Source: Clostridia bacterium (lineage in GTDB: Bacteria > Bacillota > Clostridia > Oscillospirales > CAG-272). From it: 13,104 nucleotides of DNA. The notes under the pieces are model-generated. The model searched no databases. It was not told the DNA's origin and saw only the letters and a list, made by a program, of their open reading frames with translations. Shown piece by piece: positions 6,672-12,892 of this stretch. The position numbers and the translations under genes are program-made. Within the stretch, counting starts at the first letter, position 1. Each line of letters opens with the position of its first letter. The stretch is taken from the NCBI GenBank assembly GCA_017453085.1, contig JAFTKV010000308.1, positions 1 to 13,104 on the forward strand, written 5' to 3'.

Positions 6672-7097
6672 ATGTTGACTGTGACCATCCTCTGCTCAGG
6701 CACGCTGAAGGAATCCTATCTTCGGGAGGCCTGCGCAGAATATCAAAAACGGCTGTCCGCCTACTGTATCCCTCGAGTGATCGAGTTGAAGGACGGCACC
6801 CCCTACGCTCCTCATCTGCCCAAAAAGGCGTACAAGATCGCCCTTTGCGTAGAAGGGAAGGAGATCTCCTCAGAGCAGCTCTCGGATATCCTCTCGGACG
6901 TTCCCGTGCGAGGGTACAGCGAGGTCTGCTTTATCATCGGTGCCTTCGACGGCCTGCCCGAGGAGATCAAAAAGGCCTGCGACCTGCGGCTTTCCTTCTC
7001 CCGACTCACCTTCCCCCATCAGCTGATGCGGGTGATCCTGATGGAGCAGATCTATCGGGGCTTCAATATTGCCGCAGGGGGACACTACCATAAATAA
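6672..7097 (+). CDS. rlmH: 23S rRNA pseudouridine-1915 N3-methyltransferase RlmH, short form
   Basis: A 141-residue SPOUT-family methyltransferase that modifies pseudouridine 1915 of 23S rRNA on the assembled ribosome using S-adenosylmethionine. Family landmarks: N-terminal VTILCSGTLKESYLREA, SAM-knot segment FIIGAFDGL (87-95), TFPHQLMRVILMEQIYRGFNI (113-133), and the invariant C-terminal YHK. Typical members have about 155-160 residues. This one is shorter because the charged stretch after residue 40 (in S. aureus roughly [20 protein letters not shown]) is largely missing. The usual IGGxxG glycine pair reads IGAFDG. It starts 4 bases after walJ with little ribosome binding site, consistent with coupling. 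Confidence 0.92.
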   Translation: MLTVTILCSGTLKESYLREACAEYQKRLSAYCIPRVIELKDGTPYAPHLPKKAYKIALCVEGKEISSEQLSDILSDVPVRGYSEVCFIIGAFDGLPEEIKKACDLRLSFSRLTFPHQLMRVILMEQIYRGFNIAAGGHYHK

Positions 7098-7127
7098 TTC
7101 GCATTTCCCCTTCAAGGAGCTGTTTGC

Positions 7128-9026
7128 ATGAACAAAATCAAACGAAAAGCTACCGTTAAGCAGTCAATTGCGCTGTTGCTGTTCTTTGCGCTGGCATTTG
7201 GCGTCACCGCAACCGCAGCGGGACTGTTTGCCTCTACCCATTCCGCCGAAGGAGGCGTCGATTCCCCTTGGATCGATCAGATCGGCACCGAAACCACAAA
7301 CGGCAGCAACGATCTCCCACCAACGCCCGAATCCACCGATCAGCCGGACGATCCCGACAATCCAGGTGTGATCGCAGGCTACGTGCAAAATCTGCGGGAC
7401 GCCTTCCACACCGGACTGATTCGGGGCTATACCGAGAATCGCGCCACCGTTTCGCTCAGCGACCGAGTGCAGCTTCATCAGCTTCTGACCGCTGCGATCG
7501 AAACCACCGACGGAGATCTGACCCCCATCCTGTATAAGAGCTACTCCGCCGACAGCCACAAGCTGGTCAAGCGTCTGCAGCTGGATTATGATTACGTTTC
7601 CGGTACAGAGACGATCATTCGGTATTCCAAGCAGTATAACAACAAAGATGCCTCCTATCTGACCGTTGCTACCCCTTATCTGATCGGGCGAAAAACGGTA
7701 CAGTCCTATATGGGCTATCTGATCATCTCCCGAGTGGAACTGCGACAGGTCGAAGTGATTCTTCCCCCGGCCACCACCGACGAGCCTTCTACTCTACCGC
7801 CTGTCACTACCGACGAACCGATCACCGAAGTCCTTCCGGCTACATCAGAACCGGTGATCACAGGCCCCGCTACTAACGAGCCCTCCACCGCTCCGGCTGT
7901 AACCGACAAGCCAATCTCTACCGAGCCGACCACTACGATCCCTCTTACCTCCGAGACTCTGCCGCAGACCGCACCCGCCATCGAAGAGGAGCAGAGCACT
8001 GCCTCCACTCCCTCCGCCGCTCTTTCGCAAACCGATGATGCGGAAGACGAGATCGTTTACGAAACGGTTGAGGTTACCGTTCTGTCTATTTACGACCGCA
8101 ACGGCAAGCTGCTGGTGGACGACATCGGCACCAAGGAGCCCTATTACGCAAGAGATTACTCCAACCGTCCCGTATTCAAGGATGCCGACGGCAACCTGTT
8201 CGCCTTTGACGGCAAGAATTTTCTTGCAACCGACAAGGGAAATCTGCGCTCCGAGCTGTTCTACGACTATCCCGCCTATCCTCTGGGCGAGTACAAGAGC
8301 GTTTACGAGGCGCATTATAATCCAGAAACCGGGTATTACGAGTTTATCAACTACAAAAACGGCAAAAAGGTCATTAACGATCAGTACCTCTTTGCATTCA
8401 ACTTCGGTACCGAGGGCTACGCGGTCATCGGCTCCGAATACAATAACGTGCTAAAGGTCATCAACCGACAAAAGCGCGTAATGTTCAACGCCGGCTCCAA
8501 TTACGTCTTCTACCGCGATCCCAACACCGGCAAAAAGCAGTACGTCCGCGACTATTTCTATCTGCCCGACACCTTCGGACTGGAATCCATCGGCTGTGCA
8601 GGCTTTGACAACGGCTATCTGCGGATCCGCATCAAGACCCTCAGCAAAATGTCCGATGCGCTGAACGCCGTAGTCAAGGACGAATACTATCTGGTCAACA
8701 AATCCGGTAAAAAATTCAGCATTCCCGAAGGCTACACGCTGGAGGGCTATTCTGACGGCGTCCTACTTCTCTCCAAGGACGGTCTGTACGGCTATTACAG
8801 CATCGAGGGCAAGTGGATCGCACAGCCTATCTATTCCTACGCCCGCCCCTTCGTGCAGGGACTTGCCGTCGTAGGCTCCAAGGACGGCACTGTAGGCATG
8901 ATCGATACCACGGGAAATATCGTCCTGCCCTTCGTCTATACTTCCATCGAGGACGTATCCTCCGGTCTTATAGTCACCTACTGCGAGGGAATCGGCTACG
9001 AGACTTATGAAATGATCGCAAAATAA
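7128..9026 (+). CDS. Membrane-anchored or secreted WG-repeat-like protein with Thr/Pro-rich stalk
   Basis: A 632-residue extracytoplasmic protein of unknown function. AAGGAG (7114-7119) lies 8 bases before the ATG. Residues 1-11 are basic, and 12-34 form one hydrophobic segment (signal peptide or anchor). There is no lipobox Cys, while possible AxA cleavage sites follow. A short Pro/Asp linker (61-80) precedes a globular part (about 81-210), then a low-complexity Thr/Pro/Glu stalk (213-300). The C-terminal half (about 310-632) is rich in Tyr, Asp and Gly and contains units such as YDRNGKLLV, GLYGYYSIEGKWIAQPIY and GTVGMIDTTGNIVLPFVY. These resemble WG/KWG beta repeats, which occur in bacterial surface proteins. 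It lies 30 bases after rlmH and is probably last in the galK-walJ-rlmH operon. A role in surface binding is only a guess. Confidence 0.8.
   Translation: MNKIKRKATVKQSIALLLFFALAFGVTATAAGLFASTHSAEGGVDSPWIDQIGTETTNGSNDLPPTPESTDQPDDPDNPGVIAGYVQNLRDAFHTGLIRGYTENRATVSLSDRVQLHQLLTAAIETTDGDLTPILYKSYSADSHKLVKRLQLDYDYVSGTETIIRYSKQYNNKDASYLTVATPYLIGRKTVQSYMGYLIISRVELRQVEVILPPATTDEPSTLPPVTTDEPITEVLPATSEPVITGPATNEPSTAPAVTDKPISTEPTTTIPLTSETLPQTAPAIEEEQSTASTPSAALSQTDDAEDEIVYETVEVTVLSIYDRNGKLLVDDIGTKEPYYARDYSNRPVFKDADGNLFAFDGKNFLATDKGNLRSELFYDYPAYPLGEYKSVYEAHYNPETGYYEFINYKNGKKVINDQYLFAFNFGTEGYAVIGSEYNNVLKVINRQKRVMFNAGSNYVFYRDPNTGKKQYVRDYFYLPDTFGLESIGCAGFDNGYLRIRIKTLSKMSDALNAVVKDEYYLVNKSGKKFSIPEGYTLEGYSDGVLLLSKDGLYGYYSIEGKWIAQPIYSYARPFVQGLAVVGSKDGTVGMIDTTGNIVLPFVYTSIEDVSSGLIVTYCEGIGYETYEMIAK
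7764..8027 (+). repeat. Degenerate Thr/Pro/Glu-rich repeat region in the stalk
   Basis: Residues 213-300 of the WG-repeat-like protein hold imperfect units of about 9-12 residues around TTDEP, TSEP, TNEP, TDKP and STEP, each followed by short hydrophobic or Thr-rich spacers. Such stretches act as extended wall-spanning linkers and commonly vary in length between strains. Confidence 0.75.
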
Positions 9027-9029
9027 AAA

Positions 9030-9060
9030 ATATGCAGGGGATCCGGGATCCCCTGCATAT
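9030..9060. terminator. Terminator between the galK operon and spoVG
   Basis: A 15-bp stem starting ATATGCAGGGGATCC closes over a single-base centre. On the minus strand it is followed by TTTTTTATTTT, so it is a strong intrinsic terminator for spoVG. On the plus strand the downstream T-run is weak, but the stem could still end the WG-repeat gene transcript. Confidence 0.85.
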
Positions 9061-9073
9061 CAAAGATTTGTGA

Positions 9074-9370
9074 TCAATAGGTCAAAACCGCTTCTTCCGT
9101 TTGCGCCGCTTCCTCTACCGCCTTGTCATAGGCGTCGATCACCGCAGCCTCCAGCATACCGCGGAACTGGGCGTTAATGGGATGCACCACATCACGGAAG
9201 GTGCCGTCCGCATTCTTCTTACTGGGCATAACGATAAAGTAACGCTCCTTCGCGTAGATCACTTTAATATCGTGCAGCGCCAGCTGACCGTCGAAGGTCA
9301 CCGAAACCACTGCCTTCATGGTAGAATCGTCGTCAAACAGCTTTCTGACTTTAATATCGGTAATTTGCAT
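9074..9370 (-). CDS. spoVG: SpoVG, RNA-binding regulator
   Basis: A 98-residue SpoVG-family protein, a small nucleic-acid-binding regulator named for sporulation septum control in Bacillus and common across Firmicutes. Conserved parts: MQITDIKVRKL at the start, VVSVTFDGQLALHDIKVI, and the signature VMPSKKNADGTFRDVVHPINAQFR. The start at 9370 follows AAGAGG with a 9-base gap. A further in-frame ATG at 9406 would add 12 residues not found in the family and lacks a ribosome binding site. It is monocistronic and convergent with the WG-repeat gene. The acidic C-terminal tail (EEAAQTEEAVLTY) is variable in the family. Confidence 0.95.
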   Translation of the reverse strand: MQITDIKVRKLFDDDSTMKAVVSVTFDGQLALHDIKVIYAKERYFIVMPSKKNADGTFRDVVHPINAQFRGMLEAAVIDAYDKAVEEAAQTEEAVLTY

Positions 9371-9415
9371 TATACTCAACCTCTTTTCAATATCGTACCG
9401 ATTCATCGTATTGCT

Positions 9416-9443
9416 ATTATATCCCCGTTTTATTAACTCTAAA
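9416..9443 (-). promoter_or_regulatory. Promoter of spoVG
   Basis: On the minus strand a -10 TATAAT (9421-9416) has a moderate -35 TTTAGA (9443-9438) 16 bp upstream. It gives a leader of about 35-40 bases to the ATG at 9370. No sigma-H or Spo0A-box pattern was recognised. Confidence 0.55.
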
Positions 9444-9455
9444 TAAATTTCTGTC

Positions 9456-9530
9456 CTCGTTTTTCGAAAAAAACGAGACCGAACTGTGAAACTTCTGTGA
9501 ATGAAGATTGATTTTTCGAAATAAATCTTC
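9456..9530. other. Two adjacent stem-loops between spoVG and murC
   Basis: The first is CTCGTTTTT (9456-9464) paired with AAAAACGAG (9469-9477), loop CGAA. The second is GAAGATT-g-ATTT (9503-9514) paired with AAAT-a-AATCTTC (9519-9530) over a TTCG tetraloop, one mismatch. Neither has a clean T-run. They separate the divergent spoVG and murC genes and may be RNA structures in the murC leader or the spoVG upstream region. The murC promoter itself was not identified. Confidence 0.6.
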
Positions 9531-9595
9531 TCATTTCAACATATTTCAGCAAAACTCTGTAAATACCGTGTTTATACGGGAAAGGTTCTGATCGT

Positions 9596-10963
9596 ATGAA
9601 ACCACAAACCAAAGAAATCCTGGATCACGCCAAATCCCTGCATTTTGCAGGCATCGGCGGAATCTCCATGTCCACCATCGCTCTGCTGGCTTTGAAGAAG
9701 GGCTATACCGTCACCGGCAGCGACCGCAGCGAAAGTGACGCAGTGAAAAAGCTGATCCATGCCGGCATTCCCGTCGCCATCGGCCATCTTCCGGAGTCGG
9801 TGGAAGGGAAGGACGCCGTAGTATACACCGCCGCCCTGGGAATGGATAATCCCGAGCTGTCCCGCGCAGCAGAGCTGGGCATCCCCCTGATCTCCCGCGG
9901 CGAATTTCTGGGCTATCTGATGTGCGATTACGAGACCCGCATCGGCGTGTCCGGCACTCACGGCAAAACCACCACCACCAGCATGATCGCCCACCTCTTC
10001 GAATGCGCGGGCTACGATCCCACCGTGGCAAACGGCGCGATCCTGCCCAAGATCGGCAGCGCCTACCGTCCCGGCGGCAACGATTATTTCGTTTACGAGG
10101 CCTGCGAATACAAGGATTCCTTCCTCTCCTTCGAGCCGTCTGTTGCGGTCATCACCAATCTGGAGCTGGATCACACCGACTATTTCGAATCCCTGGAGGC
10201 GATCATCGCTTCCTTCCGAAAAGCCATCGAGCCCTCCCACGCCGTCGTTGCCAATCTGGACAGCGAAAACGTGAAAAAGGCACTGATCGGCTACGAGGGT
10301 TGGGTCATCGGCATTTCTCTCACCGACGAGGCCGCCGATTTCTCCCCCCGCAATCTGCATTACGAGCACGGTATGGGCGTTTACACCCTCTGCAAAAAGG
10401 GCATCCCCCTCTGTGAGATCCGCCTGCCCGTGATCGGCGAGTTCAACGTCTACAACTCCCTCTGCGCCGCCGCAATTGCTATCACCTGCGGTATTGAGCC
10501 CAAAGAAGTTGCCGCCGCGTTCTCCTCCTTCTCCGGTGCTGCCCGTCGCTTCGAGCGAAAGGGAATCGCCAACAGCATCGCCGTTTACGACGACTACGCT
10601 CACCATCCCGACGAAATCAAGGCAACGCTGGAGGCGGCTACCCGTCTTGGCTACAAGCGCATCTTCTGCGTCTTCCAACCCCATACATATTCCCGCACGC
10701 ACGATCTGCTTCCTCAGTTCGAATCTGCCTTCGGAGCAGCAGATCAGGTGATCTTCGCCGACATCTACGCCGCTCGGGAGACCGATACCAAGGGCGTCTC
10801 CTCGGCACTGCTGGCCAAGGATACCGGCGGACTCTATCTCCCCTCCTTCGAGGCCATCGCCGACTATCTGGCCGAGACCGCAACCGAGGGTGACCTGATC
10901 CTCACCATGGGTGCCGGCGACGTCTATAAAGTAGCAGGAATGGTATTGGAGAGATTGAAATAA
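9596..10963 (+). CDS. murC: UDP-N-acetylmuramate--L-alanine ligase
   Basis: A 455-residue Mur ligase that adds L-alanine to UDP-MurNAc in the cytosol, the first peptide step of peptidoglycan precursor synthesis. Three domains are visible: UDP-substrate domain with HFAGIGGISMS (16-26) and SDRSES; ATP-binding domain with P-loop GTHGKTTTT (120-128), EACEYKDSF and NLELDHTDYF (188-197); C-terminal domain with RRFERKG (318-323 region), DDYAHHPDEI (332-341), FQPHTYSR and GAGD. HHPDEI and the FAGIGGISM start distinguish MurC from MurD/E/F. Start at 9596 with AAAGG (9581-9585) 10 bases before. It stands alone, outside a division-cell wall cluster. Length is normal. Confidence 0.97.
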   Translation: MKPQTKEILDHAKSLHFAGIGGISMSTIALLALKKGYTVTGSDRSESDAVKKLIHAGIPVAIGHLPESVEGKDAVVYTAALGMDNPELSRAAELGIPLISRGEFLGYLMCDYETRIGVSGTHGKTTTTSMIAHLFECAGYDPTVANGAILPKIGSAYRPGGNDYFVYEACEYKDSFLSFEPSVAVITNLELDHTDYFESLEAIIASFRKAIEPSHAVVANLDSENVKKALIGYEGWVIGISLTDEAADFSPRNLHYEHGMGVYTLCKKGIPLCEIRLPVIGEFNVYNSLCAAAIAITCGIEPKEVAAAFSSFSGAARRFERKGIANSIAVYDDYAHHPDEIKATLEAATRLGYKRIFCVFQPHTYSRTHDLLPQFESAFGAADQVIFADIYAARETDTKGVSSALLAKDTGGLYLPSFEAIADYLAETATEGDLILTMGAGDVYKVAGMVLERLK

Positions 10964-10969
10964 ATGTAT

Positions 10970-11150
10970 TCGAAGGAACTTTTTTCAAAAAGTTCCTTCG
11001 AGCATCCTCAAAAACTTCTATCAAGCCCGGCAAATACTTGCCGGGCAAGAAAAAGTCTTATACAAAAATCCCCGCAAAATTGCATGCAATTTTGCTTTTT
11101 CAAAAAAGTCTTTTGGAGGTTTGGAATCTTTTCTTCAAAAAGGTTCCAAG
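10970..11150. repeat. Composite palindromic intergenic element (four stem-loops)
   Basis: The 197-base gap between murC and hslO is almost wholly palindromic. Hairpins: 10970-11001 (TCGAAGGAACTTTTT arm, 15 bp), 11025-11046 (GCCCGGCAA / TTGCCGGGC, loop ATAC), 11074-11095 (GCAAAATTGCA palindrome), and 11121-11149 (TTGGAATCTTTT / AAAAGGTTCCAA). The two ends are related as inverted copies: a GGAAC...GTTCC hairpin beside CCTCAAAAACTT on the left, and beside CCTCCAAAAGACTT (minus strand) on the right. It encodes no convincing protein. It may be a repetitive non-autonomous element; genome copies were not checked. Confidence 0.65.
11074..11100 (+). terminator. Probable terminator of murC
   Basis: A perfect 22-base palindrome with arm GCAAAATTGCA is followed by TTTTT (11096-11100). 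The stem is AT-rich with GC ends, so strength is uncertain. It is one of the four stem-loops in the murC-hslO gap and the only one with a T-run. Confidence 0.6.
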
Positions 11151-11160
11151 ATAAATAAAA

Positions 11161-12039
11161 ATGGGAAAATTACTGAGAGGTCTGACGACCGACGGATCGG
11201 CGCAGGTGCTGATCCTCAATTCTGCCGATATGGTAGAGGAAGCTAAAAAAATTCATCAAACCGCATCCACCCCCACCGCAGTGCTGGGACGGGTACTCAC
11301 CGCCACTTCTTTGATGGGCTGCACCCTCAAGGATAAGGGCAACAGCATCACGGTCAACTTTCGCGGCGACGGCAAGTGCGGCCACGTGCTGGCAGTTTCC
11401 GATTATATGGGCAACGTTAAGGGATACGTGCAGAATCCCACCATCGATCTGCCTAAGATCGACGGCAAGGTGGACGTGGCAGGTGCAGTAGGCAAGGGCA
11501 CGCTGAACGTGGTCAAGGACACCGGCGAGAAGGAGCCCTACATCGGCATCACCAATATCGGATCGGGTGAGATCGCAAGCGATATTGCAAACTATTACGC
11601 CGAAAGTGAACAGATCCCTACCGTATGCTCCCTGGGTCTTAGGCTGGACAGCAAGGGCAAGGTAGTTGCTGCCGGCGGAATTTTGATCCAGCTGCTCCCC
11701 TTTGCAGCGGAGGAGACGATCCGTGCGATCGAAAAGAATCTTCCAATCATCGCAGAAGCAACCGCACTCTTTGAGCAGACCCCCGATAACCTGGCCATTG
11801 CAGAAACTATCCTGCAGGGCATTCCCTTCGACGTATTTGACGAGTACGAAGTAGGCTATCACTGCGATTGCTCCCGCGAACGAATGGGACGTGCGCTGCT
11901 GACGATCAATCCCGTTCAGCTCTACAATATTTTGGTAGAGGATGGTGCTATCGAGGTCGGCTGTCAATTCTGCAACAATAAATTTTCTTTCACCGGATCG
12001 GACATCGAACAGATCCGCAAAAAAGAAGGAAAAGCGTAA
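11161..12039 (+). CDS. hslO: Hsp33 redox-regulated chaperone
   Basis: A 292-residue cytosolic holdase activated by oxidation combined with unfolding; in the reduced state four cysteines bind zinc. The C-terminal switch is intact: Cys235-x-Cys237 (YHCDCSRERM) and Cys268-x-x-Cys271 (VGCQFCNNKF). The N-terminal domain shows MGKLLRGLTTDG, TAVLGRVLTATSLMG, SITVNFRGDGKCGHVLAVSD and QNPTIDLP, all typical. The start at 11161 fits the family start. No good ribosome binding site is adjacent; the nearest AAAAAGG (11137-11143) is 17 bases upstream and inside a hairpin. The promoter was not identified; it must lie in or before the palindromic element. A terminator follows at 12057. Confidence 0.96.
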   Translation: MGKLLRGLTTDGSAQVLILNSADMVEEAKKIHQTASTPTAVLGRVLTATSLMGCTLKDKGNSITVNFRGDGKCGHVLAVSDYMGNVKGYVQNPTIDLPKIDGKVDVAGAVGKGTLNVVKDTGEKEPYIGITNIGSGEIASDIANYYAESEQIPTVCSLGLRLDSKGKVVAAGGILIQLLPFAAEETIRAIEKNLPIIAEATALFEQTPDNLAIAETILQGIPFDVFDEYEVGYHCDCSRERMGRALLTINPVQLYNILVEDGAIEVGCQFCNNKFSFTGSDIEQIRKKEGKA

Positions 12040-12056
12040 ATATTCGAACTTTTGCA

Positions 12057-12110
12057 AAAAATCGACTCAAAACAGCACATTTTTGCGCTTAAAAGAGTCG
12101 ATTTTTCGTC
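12057..12110 (+). terminator. Terminator of hslO
   Basis: A 12-bp stem AAAAATCGACTC (12057-12068) / GAGTCGATTTTT (12095-12106) with a 26-base loop; the right arm ends in a T-run. Further AT-rich TTTTTTCGAAAA-like sequence follows up to 12150. Confidence 0.75.
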
Positions 12111-12154
12111 AAAAAAATTTTTCGAAAAAAATTTAATTTTTTTCGAAAAACCTA

Positions 12155-12183
12155 TTGACAAATGGAAAACCATGTGCTATAAT
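12155..12183 (+). promoter_or_regulatory. Promoter of the tRNA cluster
   Basis: A perfect consensus promoter: TTGACA (12155-12160), 17-bp spacer, TATAAT (12178-12183) with TGC immediately upstream. It lies about 30 bases before tRNA-Val. Confidence 0.92.
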
Positions 12184-12213
12184 AATCAAGCCGTCAAGGA
12201 AAGCGGCAAACAT

Positions 12214-12289
12214 GGAAGCTTAGCTCAGCTGGGAGAGCATCTGCCTTACAAGCAGAGGGTCATAGGTTCGAGCCCTATAGTTTCCACCA
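12214..12289 (+). tRNA. tRNA-Val (TAC)
   Basis: Complete cloverleaf: acceptor GGAAGCT / AGTTTCC with one G-T pair, D-arm GCTC...GAGC, anticodon loop CTTACAA (anticodon TAC), T-loop TTCGAGC, encoded CCA at 12287-12289. It is followed by a hairpin at 12289-12310 (AATCGTTCC / GGGACGGTT). Confidence 0.96.
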
Positions 12290-12312
12290 ATCGTTCCAAT
12301 CGGGACGGTTAT

Positions 12313-12389
12313 GGCCTGGTAGCTCAGTTGGTTAGAGCGCTAGCCTGTCACGCTAGAGGTCGAGGGTTCGAGCCCCTTCCGGGTCGCCA
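12313..12389 (+). tRNA. tRNA-Asp (GTC)
   Basis: Acceptor GGCCTGG / CCGGGTC, D-arm GCTC...GAGC, anticodon stem CTAGC / GCTAG with loop CTGTCAC (anticodon GTC), T-loop TTCGAGC, discriminator G and encoded CCA. Confidence 0.96.
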
Positions 12390-12424
12390 AAACCGATACG
12401 ATCCCGTATCGTATCGGTTTTCCA
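12389..12424 (+). terminator. Terminator-like hairpin inside the tRNA cluster
   Basis: A 14-bp stem beginning at the last A of tRNA-Asp (AAACCGATACGAT / ATCGTATCGGTTT, loop CCCGT) followed by TTTTTCC. No promoter was seen between it and tRNA-Phe, so it is either leaky or serves as a processing hairpin. Confidence 0.7.
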
Positions 12425-12427
12425 TTT

Positions 12428-12503
12428 GCCTCTGTAGCTCAGTTGGTAGAGCAGTAGACTGAAAATCTACGTGTCGTTGGTTCGATTCCGACCGGAGGCA
12501 CCA
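12428..12503 (+). tRNA. tRNA-Phe (GAA)
   Basis: Acceptor GCCTCTG / CGGAGGC, with position 7 G facing C. D-arm GCTC...GAGC, anticodon stem GTAGA / TCTAC with loop CTGAAAA (anticodon GAA), T-loop TTCGATT, encoded CCA. A small hairpin GACC-GTAA-GGTT follows at 12504-12515. Confidence 0.96.
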
Positions 12504-12547
12504 GACCGTAAGGTTTGATGAGAATAGTGGCACCTATTCGAATTTTT

Positions 12548-12569
12548 GTAAATCGCATCAGCGATTTAC
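12548..12569. other. Hairpin abutting the first tRNA-Gly
   Basis: GTAAATCGC (12548-12556), loop ATCA, GCGATTTAC (12561-12569): a perfect 9-bp stem ending exactly one base before the tRNA-Gly 5' end. It may help define the RNase P site or be a processing element. Confidence 0.7.
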
Positions 12570-12645
12570 GCGGATTTAGCTCATTTGGTAGAGCGCGACC
12601 TTGCCAAGGTCGAGGTGGCGGGTTCGAGCCCCGTAATCCGCTCCA
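12570..12645 (+). tRNA. tRNA-Gly (GCC), copy 1
   Basis: Acceptor GCGGATT / AATCCGC fully paired, D-arm GCTC...GAGC, anticodon stem GACC / GGTC with loop TTGCCAA (anticodon GCC), T-loop TTCGAGC, discriminator T, encoded CCA. Identical to the copy at 13006-13081. Confidence 0.96.
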
Positions 12646-12668
12646 TCATGAGCAAATCCACGCAGTAC
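12570..12668 (+). repeat. 99-bp direct repeat, copy 1
   Basis: tRNA-Gly plus the next 23 bases (through CGCAGTAC) are repeated without change at 13006-13104, 436 bp downstream. The left boundary is exactly the tRNA 5' end; the right boundary is beyond the window. It implies a recent duplication or gene conversion. Confidence 0.95.
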
Positions 12669-12682
12669 TGCGTGGAGTTGCT
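12651..12682. other. Hairpin between tRNA-Gly and tRNA-Cys
   Basis: A 20-base perfect palindrome (TCCACGCAGT and its complement, 12657-12676) is extended by AGCAA / TTGCT across one mismatch. No T-run follows. Its left half reappears at the window end in the second copy of the direct repeat. Confidence 0.75.
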
Positions 12683-12686
12683 ATGT

Positions 12687-12760
12687 GGCGACGTAGCCAA
12701 GCGGTAAGGCAGAGGTCTGCAACACCTTTATCCCCGGTCCGATTCCGGGCGACGCCTCCA
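12687..12760 (+). tRNA. tRNA-Cys (GCA), atypical
   Basis: A 74-base cloverleaf: acceptor GGCGACG / CGACGCC, D-arm GCC...GGC, anticodon loop CTGCAAC (anticodon GCA), four-base variable region, T-stem CCCGG / CCGGG, discriminator T and encoded CCA. Oddities: an A-A mismatch at acceptor pair 5-68, C38 where A is usual for this tRNA, and T-loop TCCGATT in which C replaces the near-invariant T55 (pseudouridine site). Probably still the cysteine tRNA of this cluster, but possibly decaying. Confidence 0.82.
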
Positions 12761-12763
12761 ATT

Positions 12764-12798
12764 GTTTTATGAGCCCGATATAATCGGGTTCTTAAAAC
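12764..12798. other. Hairpin downstream of tRNA-Cys
   Basis: A 16-position stem, GTTTTA-t-GAGCCCGAT paired with ATCGGGTTC-t-TAAAAC, with one T-T mismatch and one G-T pair and a three-base loop. No T-run follows. Confidence 0.7.
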
Positions 12799-12809
12799 GA
12801 TCACTTGAA

Positions 12810-12854
12810 AGCGACGAACGGAATCGGACAACCGATCTCCGGGCGACGCCTCCA
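12810..12854 (+). pseudogene. Rearranged tRNA-Cys remnant
   Basis: AGCGACG (12810-12816) resembles the tRNA-Cys 5' strand GGCGACG. The last 17 bases, TCCGGGCGACGCCTCCA (12838-12854), are identical to the tRNA-Cys 3' end at 12744-12760; with one more A the match is 18 bp. Between them, CGGAATCGGAC (12819-12829) is an exact inverted copy of tRNA-Cys bases 12737-12747. The D-arm and anticodon arm are missing. It is an internally deleted and partly inverted copy, not a functional tRNA. Confidence 0.65.
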
Positions 12855-12856
12855 AC

Positions 12857-12892
12857 ATTGTAACCAACCCAACATAACGGGTTGGTTACAAT
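12857..12892. other. Strong hairpin after the tRNA-Cys remnant
   Basis: A perfect 14-bp stem ATTGTAACCAACCC / GGGTTGGTTACAAT with loop AACATAAC. It is followed on the plus strand by AAAAATCC rather than Ts, so it is not a standard terminator in either direction. Confidence 0.7.

Noticed and set aside
9572..10702. Long 376-codon minus-strand reading frame
   Set aside because: Lies antisense to murC, whose motifs are complete; no recognisable protein.
10964..11158. Short plus-strand reading frame in the murC-hslO gap
   Set aside because: Translates palindromic sequence into low-complexity Ser/Lys/Phe protein; no ribosome binding site.
11170..12057. 295-codon minus-strand reading frame
   Set aside because: Antisense shadow of hslO.
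12052..12462. 136-codon reading frame across the tRNA cluster start
   Set aside because: Runs through a promoter and two tRNA genes.
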